From DAOTWC01 sp048499435 (GTDB lineage: Bacteria; Chloroflexota; Anaerolineae; Aggregatilineales; Phototrophicaceae), in contig JASNZW010000001.1 of NCBI GenBank assembly GCA_048499435.1, forward strand, positions 558,001-622,000: 64,000 nt of DNA, given 5' to 3'. The position numbers were made by a program, and so were the translations under genes. Under the pieces are notes generated by a model that searched no databases, was not told where the DNA came from, and saw only the letters and a program-made list of their open reading frames with translations. Positions within the stretch are counted from its first letter, which is position 1. Each line of letters begins with the position of its first letter. This document shows positions 1 to 9,199 of this stretch, in pieces.

Positions 1-1
1 C

Positions 2-1396
2 CGCAAGCTGATCCCGGCCCTGTACAACCTGTTCGTCAAGAACCGCCTGCCGCCCGCTTTCAACGTGGTGGGCATGGCGCGCACGGACCTGACGCACGAC
101 GCCTGGCGCGCTGACCTGCGCGCGGGCACGGAGGCGGCCAGCGACAGCACCTTTGACGCCGATGCCTGGGCGCGCTTCATCAAACTGCTGTGGTATGTCC
201 CCGGCGACGCCGCCAAACACAGCGACCTGGAGGCGGCGCTGCACATTGTCCGCGAGATCGAAGCCACCGACACCGCCAACCGGCTGTACTATCTGTCCGT
301 CGCGCCGCAGCTGTACATCCCGATCGTGCGCAACATGAAAACGCTGGACCTGCCCAACGAGCAGCACGGCTGGCAGCGCATCGTCATCGAGAAGCCGTTC
401 GGCACGAACCTGGCGACGGCGCGCCAGCTCAACCACGAGCTGCACACCGCTTTCGCTGAGCATCAGATTTACCGCATCGACCATTTCCTGGGCAAGGAAA
501 CCGCGCAGAACATCTTGTTTCTGCGCTTCGCCAACGCCATCTTCGAGCCGATCTGGAACCGCAGCTACATTGACAACGTGCAGATTTCGGCCACCGAAAC
601 GGTGGACGTGGGCAGCCGCGCCGGTTACTACGACAGCGCCGGCGTGCTGCGCGATATGTTCCAGAATCACCTGCTGCAAATTCTGGCGCTGGTGACGATG
701 GAGCCGCCCGCCTCGCTGGAGGCCAACCGGCTGCGCAACGAAGTCGCCAAAGTGCTGAGCGCCATCCGCCCGATCGACATGTTCGACACCGTGTGCGCCC
801 AGTATGAGGGCTACCAGGACACCAAAGGCGTGGCGCCCGCCTCACGCACGCCGACCTACGCCGCGCTCAGGCTCAACATTGACAACTGGCGCTGGCAGGG
901 CGTGCCGTTCTACCTGCGCTCTGGCAAGGCGCTGGCGCGCAAAATGACCGAAGTCACCGTCGTTTTCCGCGACCCGCCGCTGCTCATGTTCAACAGCAAC
1001 GGGCGCGGCCACATCAAATCCAACGCGCTGACGATCTGCATCCAGCCCGACGAGGGCGTGCATCTGACCTTTGAGGCCAAGCAGCCGGACTCGCCGCGCG
1101 AGGGGCGGTCGGTGGAAATGGAGTTTCGCTACGCCGACACGTTCGGCGAGTGCGCCATCCCCGACGCTTACGAACGCCTGATTCTCGACGCGCTGCAGGG
1201 CGACGCCGCGCTGTTCACGCGCAGCGACGGCATCGAGGCGGCCTGGAAGCTGATCGACCCCATCGTCAGCGGCTGGGAGGACGACGGGCCGCAGTTGGCG
1301 AGCTATAAACGCGGCAGTTGGGGGCCGCGCGAGGCCGACGACCTGCTCAGCGGCGACAACGGGCGCGTCTGGCGGCCCGGCTGCCTGCGTAAGTGA
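2..1396 (+). CDS. zwf: Glucose-6-phosphate 1-dehydrogenase, 5'-truncated by window edge
   Basis: Oxidises glucose 6-phosphate to 6-phosphogluconolactone with NADP+, the first step of the oxidative pentose phosphate pathway in the cytoplasm. The reading frame is open from base 2, so the N-terminal Rossmann nucleotide-binding motif lies outside the window. Visible family signatures are the substrate-binding/catalytic stretch RIDHFLGKE (near base 475), the EKPFG motif just before it, and the C-terminal region with FRYADTFGE and DAYERLILDALQGD typical of the G6PD C-terminal domain. The stop is followed after only six bases by the 6-phosphogluconolactonase gene, so the two steps of the pathway are co-transcribed. 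Family assignment is very secure; only the start is missing. Confidence 0.97.
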   Translation, partial: RKLIPALYNLFVKNRLPPAFNVVGMARTDLTHDAWRADLRAGTEAASDSTFDADAWARFIKLLWYVPGDAAKHSDLEAALHIVREIEATDTANRLYYLSVAPQLYIPIVRNMKTLDLPNEQHGWQRIVIEKPFGTNLATARQLNHELHTAFAEHQIYRIDHFLGKETAQNILFLRFANAIFEPIWNRSYIDNVQISATETVDVGSRAGYYDSAGVLRDMFQNHLLQILALVTMEPPASLEANRLRNEVAKVLSAIRPIDMFDTVCAQYEGYQDTKGVAPASRTPTYAALRLNIDNWRWQGVPFYLRSGKALARKMTEVTVVFRDPPLLMFNSNGRGHIKSNALTICIQPDEGVHLTFEAKQPDSPREGRSVEMEFRYADTFGECAIPDAYERLILDALQGDAALFTRSDGIEAAWKLIDPIVSGWEDDGPQLASYKRGSWGPREADDLLSGDNGRVWRPGCLRK

Positions 1397-1402
1397 TACC
1401 GT

Positions 1403-2131
1403 ATGGCCGAGCTTGAGGTTTATCCTGACAGCGCGCGCCTGCTGCAAGCGGCCGCCAGTTGGATTGTGAACATCGGCGCGGCCGCTGTCGCCGCGCACGG
1501 CCGCTTCGACCTGGCGCTGGCGGGCGGCGCGACGCCCGCGCCGCTGTACCGCGCCCTGGCGGCGGAACCTTACGTGGGGCAGATAGACTGGCGCGCCGTG
1601 CACGTCTTCTGGGGCGACGAGCGCTGTGTGCCGCCGCAGCACGCGGACAGCAACTACCGGATGGCGCGCGAAACCCTGCTCGACCACGTGCCGATCCGCG
1701 AACAGCACATCCACCGCATTCACGGCGAAGACGACCCCGCGCAGGCTGCGCTGGCCTATGCGCGCGCGCTGCGCGCGCATTTCGGCGGCCCGCCGCGCCT
1801 GGACCTGGCGCTGCTGGGCCTCGGCGCTGACGGCCACACGGCGTCGCTGTTCCCGCACACACCAGCCCTGGCGGAGCGCCGACGGCTGGCCGCCGCCGTC
1901 TACGCCGCGCAGCGCGACTCGTGGCGCGTCACGCTGACGTACCCGACGCTCAACGCCGCCGCGCAGGTGATCTTCCTGGTCAGCGGCATCGACAAAGCCG
2001 ACACGCTGCGCGCCGTGCTGGAGGGGCCGCGCCGCCCGCTGGACCTGCCCGCGCAGGGTATACGCCCGCGCAGCGGACGGCTGCTGTGGCTGGCCGACGA
2101 CGCTGCTGCCGCCCGGCTCAGCCGGCGCTGA
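1403..2131 (+). CDS. pgl: 6-phosphogluconolactonase
   Basis: Hydrolyses 6-phosphogluconolactone, the product of the zwf gene just upstream, to 6-phosphogluconate. The 242-residue length is normal for the DevB/Pgl family. Visible family motifs include LALAGGATP near residue 30, the FWGDERCVP block near residue 72 and the LGLGADGHTASLFP block near residue 138, which form the sugar-phosphate binding site in this glucosamine-6-phosphate isomerase-like fold. It begins six bases after the zwf stop without an obvious Shine-Dalgarno, consistent with translational coupling to zwf. No 6-phosphogluconate dehydrogenase is adjacent. Confidence 0.95.
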   Translation: MAELEVYPDSARLLQAAASWIVNIGAAAVAAHGRFDLALAGGATPAPLYRALAAEPYVGQIDWRAVHVFWGDERCVPPQHADSNYRMARETLLDHVPIREQHIHRIHGEDDPAQAALAYARALRAHFGGPPRLDLALLGLGADGHTASLFPHTPALAERRRLAAAVYAAQRDSWRVTLTYPTLNAAAQVIFLVSGIDKADTLRAVLEGPRRPLDLPAQGIRPRSGRLLWLADDAAAARLSRR

Positions 2132-2144
2132 CAGGAAACGCACA

Positions 2145-2606
2145 ATGGACCTCAGCACACCCCCCGACCGTGACGCCTTTTACCAGACCGTGTGGGACAT
2201 CGTGCGCCAGGTTCCGCGCGGCCAGGTAGTGACCTACGGCCAGATCGCCGCCATGATCCCGCCCCCGCCCGGCATCGAGCCGCCGGCCTACGACCGCATC
2301 GCGCCGCGCTGGGTGGGCTACGCCATGAACGCCGTCTCTGGCCAGGGCGAGCCAGCCGTCCCCTGGCATCGGGTGATCAACAGCCAGGGCGGCATCAGCC
2401 TGTCAGGCAGCAGGCAGTGGGCATCGCTCCAGCGCGACCGGCTGGAGGCGGAAGGCGTGCGCTTCAACGCGCGCGGCCTGGTGGATTTCGACGCCTGCGG
2501 CTGGGATGGCCCAGACGATGCGTGGCTGCGGGCGCGCGGGCTGCTGCGCCCGCACAGCATGCGCCGCCCGCGCCCGCGCCCGCCCGGCCAGCCGCCGCTG
2601 TTTTAA
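2145..2606 (+). CDS. Alkyltransferase-like protein (DNA repair, active-site Cys replaced by Trp)
   Basis: A 153-residue protein of the O6-alkylguanine-DNA alkyltransferase C-terminal domain family. The N-terminal half has the helix-turn-helix region with the arginine finger (QVPRGQVVTYGQIAA), and the usual PCHRV active-site motif reads PWHRVIN, so the alkyl-accepting cysteine is a tryptophan. Known alkyltransferase-like proteins (for example E. coli YbaZ/Atl) carry the same Cys-to-Trp change, bind O6-alkylguanine without repairing it, and hand the lesion to nucleotide excision repair. The proline-arginine-rich C-terminal tail (RRPRPRPPGQPP) is additional. An AGGAAA ribosome site precedes the ATG. 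It follows pgl by 13 bases and may be read from the same transcript. The role is inferred from the family. Confidence 0.9.
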   Translation: MDLSTPPDRDAFYQTVWDIVRQVPRGQVVTYGQIAAMIPPPPGIEPPAYDRIAPRWVGYAMNAVSGQGEPAVPWHRVINSQGGISLSGSRQWASLQRDRLEAEGVRFNARGLVDFDACGWDGPDDAWLRARGLLRPHSMRRPRPRPPGQPPLF

Positions 2607-2720
2607 AACCGCCCCGCCCCGGCGCGCCCTGGCCGCGCGTTCATCTGCCGTTCATGTCTGCGGTGTAGAATGAAAACGCGGCTGTCCAGGCCTGCCGCGC
2701 GCAGGCAGCGAGGAACAACC

Positions 2721-4802
2721 ATGCGAAAACTCATCCTGGTGATCAGCATCACAGCGGTGTTGGGCGCGGCCCTGCTGGCGGCAGCCCAGGACGGCGAAGG
2801 AGGAACTGTGCCCAGCAGCTACGAAGGCAGCATCCCGGCGCCGGACTTCCCCGGCGGCCTTGATTGGCTTAATGTGCCCGCGCCGCTGACGCTGGCCGAT
2901 CTGCGCGGCAAGATTGTGCTGCTCGACTTCTGGACCTACGGCTGCATCAACTGCATCCACATGATCCCGGTGCTGGCGCAGCTTGAGGACAAATACGGCG
3001 ACGCGCTGGTCGTGATCGGCGTGCATTCGGCCAAGTTCGACAACGAGGGCTACACCGACAACATCCGCCAGATCGTGCAGCGCTACGGCCTGGAGCACCC
3101 GGTCGTCAACGACAGCGGCTTTGCCGTCTGGCGCGCTTTCGGCCCGCTCGGCGTCAACGCCTGGCCGACATTCGTGCTGATCGACCCACGCGGCGGCGTG
3201 CTGGCGGTGCAGCCGGGCGAAGTGCCGTTTGAGGCGTTCGACCGCGTGATCGGCGGCATGGTGGCGCACTGGGACAGCCTGGGCGAACTCGACCGCACAC
3301 CGCTGACGCTGGCGCTGGAGCGCGATCAGCGCCCCAACACGCTGCTGGCGTTCCCCGGCAAAGTGCTGGCCGACCCCGCCGCCAACCGCCTCTTTATCGC
3401 CGACAGCGGCCATCACCGCGTCGTGATCGCCGACCTGCTCACGTTTGAGGTGCTGGACGTGATCGGCGGCGGCGTGCCGGGGCTGGCCGACGGCGCGTTT
3501 GAGGCGGCACAGTTCAACCAGCCGCAGGGCATGGCGCTGGTCGGGAACACGCTGTACATCGCCGACACCAAGAACCACGCCATTCGCGCCGCCGACCTGG
3601 GCGCGCGCACCGTCAGCACCGCCGCCGGCACGGGCGAGCAGGCCGCCTGGGGGTCGCCGGGCGGCGCGGCGGCGACCGCGCCCATCTCCAGCCCCTGGGA
3701 TTTAGCGTTCGACGGCGGCAGCCTGCTCTATATCGCCATGGCCGGGCCGCACCAGTTGTGGGCGCTGGACCTGGCCGCCAGCGTCGTTTACCCGGTGGTG
3801 GGCAGCGGGCGTGAGGGCCTGGTGGACGGCGCGCTGCTGGCAAGCCAGCTTGCCCAGCCCAGCGGCCTCTACTACCAGGACGGCCGGCTTTACTTCGCCG
3901 ACAGCGAATCGAGCAGCATCCGCGCCGCCGACTTCAACAGCGGCCAGGTGTTCACGCTGGCCGGCCCCACCGAACAGACCGTCGCCAGCGCGTCGCAGCG
4001 CCTGTTCGCGTTCGGCGACGTGGACGGCGCGGTGGGCGAGTCGCGCCTGCAGCACCCGCTGGCGGTGGCGGGCGACGGCGGCGGCGCGCTCTACGCCGCC
4101 GACACCTACAACAGCCGGATCAAGCGGATTGACCTGGCGGCGCGCGAGATCGTCACGCTCTACGGCGTGGACGGCGACACCGGCGGCTTCCGCGACGGCG
4201 GCCCGGCAGAGGCCGCGTTCGACGAGCCGGGCGGCCTGGCCTACGCCAACGGCCTGCTCTACGTGGCCGACACCAACAACCACGCCATCCGCGTGATTGA
4301 CCTGGCGGCGCAGCAGGTGACGACGGTGACGTTCCCCAACCCGGCGGCGCTGCAGATCGGCGAGCAGCCAACGGTCATCGCCGGCAACACCGCCCTGGGC
4401 GCGCAGATCACGCTGCCAGAGCAGACCGCCGCCCCTGGCGACGGCGAGATCGTGCTCGAAATCCTGCTGCCCGCCGGCTATAAGCTCAACGCGCTGGCCC
4501 CCTTCAGCGCCGACTGGGTGGCCAGCGGCGAAGCCGTGATTATCGCGGAAGGCAACCAGCGCCAGCGCATCCCTGCCCCGGAGCTGCCGCTGCGCGTGCC
4601 GGTCAGGCTGGTGGAAGGCAGCGACCTGCTGCACGTTGATTTAACGATCTACTACTGCGAAGCGGTCAACGAGAGCCTGTGCTTTATCGAACAGGTGAGC
4701 CTGGACGCGCCGGTGACGGTCGCGGCGGGCGACGGCCAGCCGCAGGTCACGCTGGCGCACACCGTCGTCCCGCCGGCGCTGCCCACCAGCGGCGGGCTGT
4801 AA
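2721..4802 (+). CDS. Secreted thioredoxin-like / NHL-repeat protein (NHLRC2-like)
   Basis: A 693-residue exported protein. Residues 1-22 form a signal peptide (MRKL, hydrophobic core, AAA before Q). Residues about 40-200 are a TlpA/thioredoxin-like fold with the CxxC motif CINC at residues 75-78 in the WTYGCINC context typical of NHLRC2-like proteins. The rest is a six-bladed NHL propeller, with repeated blades ending in ADSGHHR, ADTKNHAIR, ADSESSSIR, ADTYNSRIK and ADTNNHAIR. The last 130 residues form a C-terminal beta-rich domain containing two cysteines (YYCEAVNESLC) that could form a disulfide. I chose the ATG at 2721 (AGGAACAACC upstream, signal peptide directly following) over the in-frame ATG at 2670. 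Expected function: extracytoplasmic thiol redox role; substrate unknown. Confidence 0.88.
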   Translation: MRKLILVISITAVLGAALLAAAQDGEGGTVPSSYEGSIPAPDFPGGLDWLNVPAPLTLADLRGKIVLLDFWTYGCINCIHMIPVLAQLEDKYGDALVVIGVHSAKFDNEGYTDNIRQIVQRYGLEHPVVNDSGFAVWRAFGPLGVNAWPTFVLIDPRGGVLAVQPGEVPFEAFDRVIGGMVAHWDSLGELDRTPLTLALERDQRPNTLLAFPGKVLADPAANRLFIADSGHHRVVIADLLTFEVLDVIGGGVPGLADGAFEAAQFNQPQGMALVGNTLYIADTKNHAIRAADLGARTVSTAAGTGEQAAWGSPGGAAATAPISSPWDLAFDGGSLLYIAMAGPHQLWALDLAASVVYPVVGSGREGLVDGALLASQLAQPSGLYYQDGRLYFADSESSSIRAADFNSGQVFTLAGPTEQTVASASQRLFAFGDVDGAVGESRLQHPLAVAGDGGGALYAADTYNSRIKRIDLAAREIVTLYGVDGDTGGFRDGGPAEAAFDEPGGLAYANGLLYVADTNNHAIRVIDLAAQQVTTVTFPNPAALQIGEQPTVIAGNTALGAQITLPEQTAAPGDGEIVLEILLPAGYKLNALAPFSADWVASGEAVIIAEGNQRQRIPAPELPLRVPVRLVEGSDLLHVDLTIYYCEAVNESLCFIEQVSLDAPVTVAAGDGQPQVTLAHTVVPPALPTSGGL

Positions 4803-4811
4803 ACGCGCGCG

Positions 4812-7355
4812 TCACGGCGCGGAATCGGCGGCTGTGCGCGACTCAGGCGGCGCGTCAGCCACCACGCTGAAGCGCACCAGCCCGGCGGCCTGGCTTGTGC
4901 CGTCGGCCAGCACAGCGCGGGCGGCCAGCTCATAGCTGCCCAGGCGCAGCGTCCACCACAGCGCCCAGGGCGCGGCGTCCACCGTGCCGATGTCCGCGCC
5001 GTTGAGCGTGTACGTGACGGCCTGTGTGCCGGGCGGCGCGCCCACCGTCAGGCGGATGCGCTGCGTGTCGGCGGGCAGCAGCGGCGACAGCTCGAACACG
5101 GTGTACGGGTCGGGGGTCAGCAGGCGCAGGGCGCGGTCGTCGTCGGGCGCGCGCACAGGCGCGCCCTGCGGCGGCGGCTCGATGCCGCTGCGGATCGCCC
5201 AGTCGCGCGCTTCCTGCGGCAGCATCAGGTAGACGCGCGCGGCGCGGCGCTCTGGCGGCGTGCTGTCATCGGCCAGCCGCCCGGTCGCGGTGTCAATCAC
5301 GAACGTCTGATACAGGTTGTCAGCCGCGGTCGGCACCGTGCCCTCGATAAACCACTCCAGGCGGCGGTGCGGGCAGGCCGGCGTCGGCAGCAGGCCGCTG
5401 GTGGCGCACACCTCAGCGCGCACCAGCCCCGGCGGCTGGTTAAAGGCTGTTTCCGGCTGGCCGCGCAGCACCTGGCGCATAAACTGATTCCAGATCGGCC
5501 CGGCCCCGCTGATGCCAGAGACCTCGACCATCGGCTGGTTGTCGGCGTTGCCCACCCACACGCCCACCACCAGGTTAGGCGTGTAGCCCAGCACCCAGTT
5601 ATCGCGGTAGTCGGTGGTCGTGCCGGTCTTGGCGGCGGCGGCCCGCCCGATATCCAGCGCGCTGTTGGTCCCGAACGACGGGATGCGCGCCGCCGGGTCG
5701 CTGAGGATGTCGGTGATGAGGAAGGCCACGCGCTCGTCCAGCACGCGCGTGTCCAGGCGCGGCGGCTGCCACTCGTACAGCAGCGCGCCGTCGCGCTGCG
5801 CCACGCGCAGAATGAACGCTGGCTCGATACGGTAGCCGCCGTTGGCGAAAACGCTGTAAGCCTGGGCCATGTCCAGCAGGCGCACCTCGCCGCCGCCCAG
5901 CGTGATCGCCAGGTCCAGACGTGGGTTGTCAGCCAGCGTGGTCAGCCCGGCGCTGGCGGCGAGCTGCACCATGTTCTGCAGGCCGGCGTGTTCCAGCGCC
6001 ACCACCGCCGGGATATTGTACGACGACGCCAGCGCCTCGCGCGCCAGCACCGGCCCGTGTTCGACCAGGCCGAAATTGGCCGGCGTGTAGCTTTCCAGCC
6101 GCCGCGTGATAAACGGCGTTTTCACGTCGAGAATCATGGTGGCCGCCGTCCAGGGGTCGGCACTGGCCGGGTCCATAGCGGCGGCGTAGGTGAACGGCTT
6201 CAGCGCGCTGCCCGGCTGGCGCAGCGCCAGCGCCGCGTTGACCGCGCCGTCAACCGCCTCGTCAAAGTAATCCGGGCTGCCCAGCATGACGAGCACCTGC
6301 CCGGTGAACGGGTCCAGCGCCACCAGCGCGGCGTTGCGCGCCTCAGCCGGGACGCGCGCCCCCGGCGGCGGGTGGTTGAGATACGCCAACTGCCGCCGCG
6401 CGATGTCCTGGGCGGCGTTCTGCCAGTCCAGGTTGACCGTCGTCACCACGTCCAGGCCGGTGCGATAAAGCGCGTCGCCGTACTGGCGCTCAAGCTGCTT
6501 CCACACAGCCATCACGAAGTGCGGGGCCTGGATAGGGAAGCGCGTCGCCGCGAACTGCAGCTCGTCGCGGCGGGCCGCCGCCGCCGCCGCCGGCGTGATA
6601 TAGCCGCTGTTCACCATCAGCCCCAGCGCCACGTCCTGCCGTTCGCGGGCCAGGTCAAGGCGCGCCAGCGGGTCATAAGCGGCGGGGTTTTGCAGCAGGC
6701 CCGCCAGCAGCGCGCATTCCGCCAGCGACAGGTCGGCGGCGGGCTTGGCAAAATAAGCGCGCGCCGCCCCCTCGATGCCGTAAGCCAGGTTGCCGAAGTA
6801 AGCCTGGTTGAGGTACAGCGTCAGGATGTCGTCCTTGCTGTAGGCGTTTTGCAGCCGCATCGCCAGGATGCTCTCGCGCAGCTTGCGCTGGAGCGTGCGC
6901 TCGGCGCGCTGCGCCGGGTCCAGCAGGGTGATGCGCGCCACCTGCTGCGTGATGGTGCTGCCGCCCGCCAGCACCTCGCCGCCGCGCAGGTTGATCCACA
7001 GCGCGCGCAGGATGCCGGTGATGTCCACGCCGGGGTGGTTGTAGAAGTTGGCGTCCTCGGTGGCGATGACCGCGTGCACGCAGTGGTCGGGGATGTCGGC
7101 CAGCGTGACGGCGGTGTTGCGCCCACCGTCCGGCGGCAGAATCTCGTACAGCAGGCGCTGCTGGCGGTCGTAGATGCGCGTGGACGGCAGCGCCAGCCCG
7201 GCGCTGAGGTCGTCAATCGCCGGCAGGTCGGTGAACAGCCAGCCGTACAGCCACACGCCCGCGGCCAGCGCGGCCAGCGCCAGCGCCAGGGCGGCGCGCC
7301 GGCGGCGCGGCAGGCGGCGCAGGCGGTCAGTGAAAAGCCGTCGATGTGTTCGCAT
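4812..7355 (-). CDS. pbpC: Penicillin-binding protein 1C-like (bifunctional transglycosylase/transpeptidase)
   Basis: Polymerises and cross-links peptidoglycan at the outer face of the cytoplasmic membrane. In 847 residues it shows a basic N-terminus and one membrane anchor (about 20-40), a GT51 transglycosylase domain with ATEDANFYNHPG and GGSTITQQV, and a transpeptidase domain with the SxxK box in GSALKPF, the SxN box in SYN, and the KTG box in AKTGTTTDYRDNW. The final ~100 residues resemble the PBP1C C-terminal beta domain. The start at 7355 (MRTHRR) is preferred over longer upstream starts because it puts the basic patch before the anchor; a TACAAT box ends only six bases upstream of it, so the mRNA may be leaderless. 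It converges on the thioredoxin-NHL gene with a 9-base gap. Confidence 0.93.
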   Translation of the reverse strand: MRTHRRLFTDRLRRLPRRRRAALALALAALAAGVWLYGWLFTDLPAIDDLSAGLALPSTRIYDRQQRLLYEILPPDGGRNTAVTLADIPDHCVHAVIATEDANFYNHPGVDITGILRALWINLRGGEVLAGGSTITQQVARITLLDPAQRAERTLQRKLRESILAMRLQNAYSKDDILTLYLNQAYFGNLAYGIEGAARAYFAKPAADLSLAECALLAGLLQNPAAYDPLARLDLARERQDVALGLMVNSGYITPAAAAAARRDELQFAATRFPIQAPHFVMAVWKQLERQYGDALYRTGLDVVTTVNLDWQNAAQDIARRQLAYLNHPPPGARVPAEARNAALVALDPFTGQVLVMLGSPDYFDEAVDGAVNAALALRQPGSALKPFTYAAAMDPASADPWTAATMILDVKTPFITRRLESYTPANFGLVEHGPVLAREALASSYNIPAVVALEHAGLQNMVQLAASAGLTTLADNPRLDLAITLGGGEVRLLDMAQAYSVFANGGYRIEPAFILRVAQRDGALLYEWQPPRLDTRVLDERVAFLITDILSDPAARIPSFGTNSALDIGRAAAAKTGTTTDYRDNWVLGYTPNLVVGVWVGNADNQPMVEVSGISGAGPIWNQFMRQVLRGQPETAFNQPPGLVRAEVCATSGLLPTPACPHRRLEWFIEGTVPTAADNLYQTFVIDTATGRLADDSTPPERRAARVYLMLPQEARDWAIRSGIEPPPQGAPVRAPDDDRALRLLTPDPYTVFELSPLLPADTQRIRLTVGAPPGTQAVTYTLNGADIGTVDAAPWALWWTLRLGSYELAARAVLADGTSQAAGLVRFSVVADAPPESRTAADSAP

Positions 7356-7494
7356 GGCCTCATTGTACGGCCTGGCGCGCACGCGCGCGAGACGCCTGCC
7401 CCACGCCTGCCCCGCGCGCTGGCGACTTGCGCGTTTGCCCGGCCAGCCGGTATAGTTGCAGCGCGCCTCAGCTATCACACTCAGCAGGAAACCC

Positions 7495-8127
7495 ATGAGC
7501 CTTTTAACCACTGTTCATTTTGTCCGGCACGGCGAAGTCCACAACCCGGACAGCATTCTGTACGCGCGCCTGCCCGGCTTCCGCCTCAGCGAGCGCGGGC
7601 GCGAGCAGGCGCAGGCCGCCGGCGCAGCGCTGCGCGCCGCGCCGCTGGCGGCGCTGTTCAGCAGCCCGCAGCAGCGCGCGCAGGAAACGGCGGCCATCAT
7701 CGCGGCGGCGCGCGGCGGCGTCCCGGTGCAGACCGACCCGCTGCTCGACGAAATCTACACGCCGCACGAAGGCCGCCCGCTGGCCGAGCTGGAAACCACC
7801 GACTGGGACCTCTACAGCGGCATCCCCGCCGGTTACGAGCGCCCCGTCGACATCCTGCGGCGCACGCTGGCGTTCGTGAACCGGGCGCGCGCCGCCTACG
7901 CCGGGCAGGAAGTGGCGGCGGTCACGCACGGCGACGTCGTGACGTTCATGATTCTGTGGGCCAGGGGCATCTCGGTGGACGGCGTGGCCCCGCCTGACCG
8001 GGCCGCGCTGCTGCTGCGGCTGGGGCTGCCGGAAAACTACCCGGCGACGGCCTCGATCTCGACGTTCGTCTACGACAGCGCGAACGCCGACGCCGTCCCG
8101 GCGTTCAGCTACCAGCGGCCCTATTAA
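7495..8127 (+). CDS. Histidine phosphatase superfamily protein
   Basis: A 210-residue phosphoglycerate-mutase-like phosphatase. The catalytic RHGE motif sits near residue 10 (VHFVRHGEVHN), the SSPQQRAQETA segment supplies the second phosphate-binding arginine, the acidic residue is in LLDEIYTPHEG, and the second catalytic histidine is in AVTHGDVV. The sequence lacks features that would identify a specific substrate; cobalamin/alpha-ribazole phosphatase, broad-specificity phosphatase or a sugar phosphatase are all possible. I chose the ATG at 7495 with AGGAAA upstream instead of an in-frame ATG at 7456. A TATAGT -10-like box lies at 7451-7456. The next gene starts 10 bases downstream and is probably co-transcribed. 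Confidence 0.87.
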   Translation: MSLLTTVHFVRHGEVHNPDSILYARLPGFRLSERGREQAQAAGAALRAAPLAALFSSPQQRAQETAAIIAAARGGVPVQTDPLLDEIYTPHEGRPLAELETTDWDLYSGIPAGYERPVDILRRTLAFVNRARAAYAGQEVAAVTHGDVVTFMILWARGISVDGVAPPDRAALLLRLGLPENYPATASISTFVYDSANADAVPAFSYQRPY

Positions 8128-8137
8128 GGCGGCGGCT

Positions 8138-9199
8138 ATGGCCTACGCGCTGATCACCGGCGGAACCGGCTTCGTCGGCTCGCACGTCGCGCAGACGCTG
8201 GCGGCGGCGGGGCACGGCGTCCGCGTGCTGCACCGCACCACCTCGCGCCTGGACGCGCTGGCCGGCGTGCCGTTTGAGTCCTGCCTGGGCGACGTGCTGG
8301 ACGAAGACGCGCTGCGCGCCGCCTGCGACGGCTGCGACTGGGTGTTTCACGTGGCGGCGGTGGCCGACTACTGGCAGGCGGACCGCCAGCGCCTGTACGC
8401 GGTCAACGTTGAGGGCACGCGCCGCGTCCTGCGCGCGGCCCGCGCCGCCGGCGTGCGCCGGGTGGTGTTCACCAGCAGCGCGGCGGCGGTGGGCTTCACC
8501 CGCGACGGCCAGCCCGCCGACGAGCGTCAGCCGTTCAGCCTGCCGCCGCACGAGTTCCCCTACGGCCACAGCAAACACATGGCTGAGCAGGCCGCGCGCT
8601 GCGCCTGGGCCGCGCACGGCCAGGACGTGGTGATCGTTAACCCGGTGGTGGTGCTGGGGCCGGGCGACCTCAACCTGATCTCCGGGCGCTTTATCACCGA
8701 AATGGCGCGCCTCCAGTGGACGATCCCCGTCACCAGCGGCGGCATCGGCGTGACCGACGTGCGCGACGTGGCCCGCTGGCACCTCGCCGCCGCTGAGCGC
8801 GGCGCGCCCGGCGAGCGCTACATCCTGGGCACGGCCAACTACACCTTCAGCGACTGGTACGCGCTGGTCGCGGACACGGTGGGCGTGCCGCGCCCGTTCC
8901 TGCCCGCGCCCGCCGCCGCGCTGCCGCTGGCCGCCGCGCTGGTCGAACGGTTGCGCGCGCTGGGCGTGGCGCTGCCGGTTGACCCTGACCAGACGCGCCT
9001 GGGCGCGCGCCGCATCTTCTTCGACTGCCGCAAGGCGTGGGACGCTTTCGGCCCGCCGCAGATCAGCATGCGCGCCAGCCTGCGCGAAACCTGCGACTGG
9101 TACGCCGCGCGCGGCCTGCTCCAGCCAGACGCCGCCGCCCGCGCCATCGCCCGGGTGGGCGCGCTGCTGGGCCTCAGCGCGCGTCACGCAGGCCGTTGA
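8138..9199 (+). CDS. NAD-dependent epimerase/dehydratase family protein (dihydroflavonol reductase/HpnA-like)
   Basis: A 353-residue extended short-chain dehydrogenase. It has the N-terminal Rossmann glycine motif GGTGFVGSH, an acidic residue pair DVLDEDAL after strand 3, the SSAAAVG strand and the catalytic YxxxK in YGHSKHMAE. Overall it most resembles the dihydroflavonol-4-reductase-like branch that includes hopanoid-associated sugar epimerase HpnA, but no hopanoid gene is nearby so the substrate cannot be told. AAGG lies seven bases before the ATG. It probably forms an operon with the phosphatase upstream, and its last 26 bases overlap the end of the convergent M50-like gene. Confidence 0.88.
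   Translation: MAYALITGGTGFVGSHVAQTLAAAGHGVRVLHRTTSRLDALAGVPFESCLGDVLDEDALRAACDGCDWVFHVAAVADYWQADRQRLYAVNVEGTRRVLRAARAAGVRRVVFTSSAAAVGFTRDGQPADERQPFSLPPHEFPYGHSKHMAEQAARCAWAAHGQDVVIVNPVVVLGPGDLNLISGRFITEMARLQWTIPVTSGGIGVTDVRDVARWHLAAAERGAPGERYILGTANYTFSDWYALVADTVGVPRPFLPAPAAALPLAAALVERLRALGVALPVDPDQTRLGARRIFFDCRKAWDAFGPPQISMRASLRETCDWYAARGLLQPDAAARAIARVGALLGLSARHAGR

Noticed and set aside
7456..7494. Upstream start of the histidine phosphatase
   Set aside because: The ATG at 7495 has the better ribosome site and starts right at the conserved strand; the longer form begins at the predicted -10 box.
5367..7997. A long open frame opposite the penicillin-binding protein gene
   Set aside because: It has no family motifs and runs through the catalytic GT51 and transpeptidase gene on the other strand; long mirror frames are expected at this GC content.
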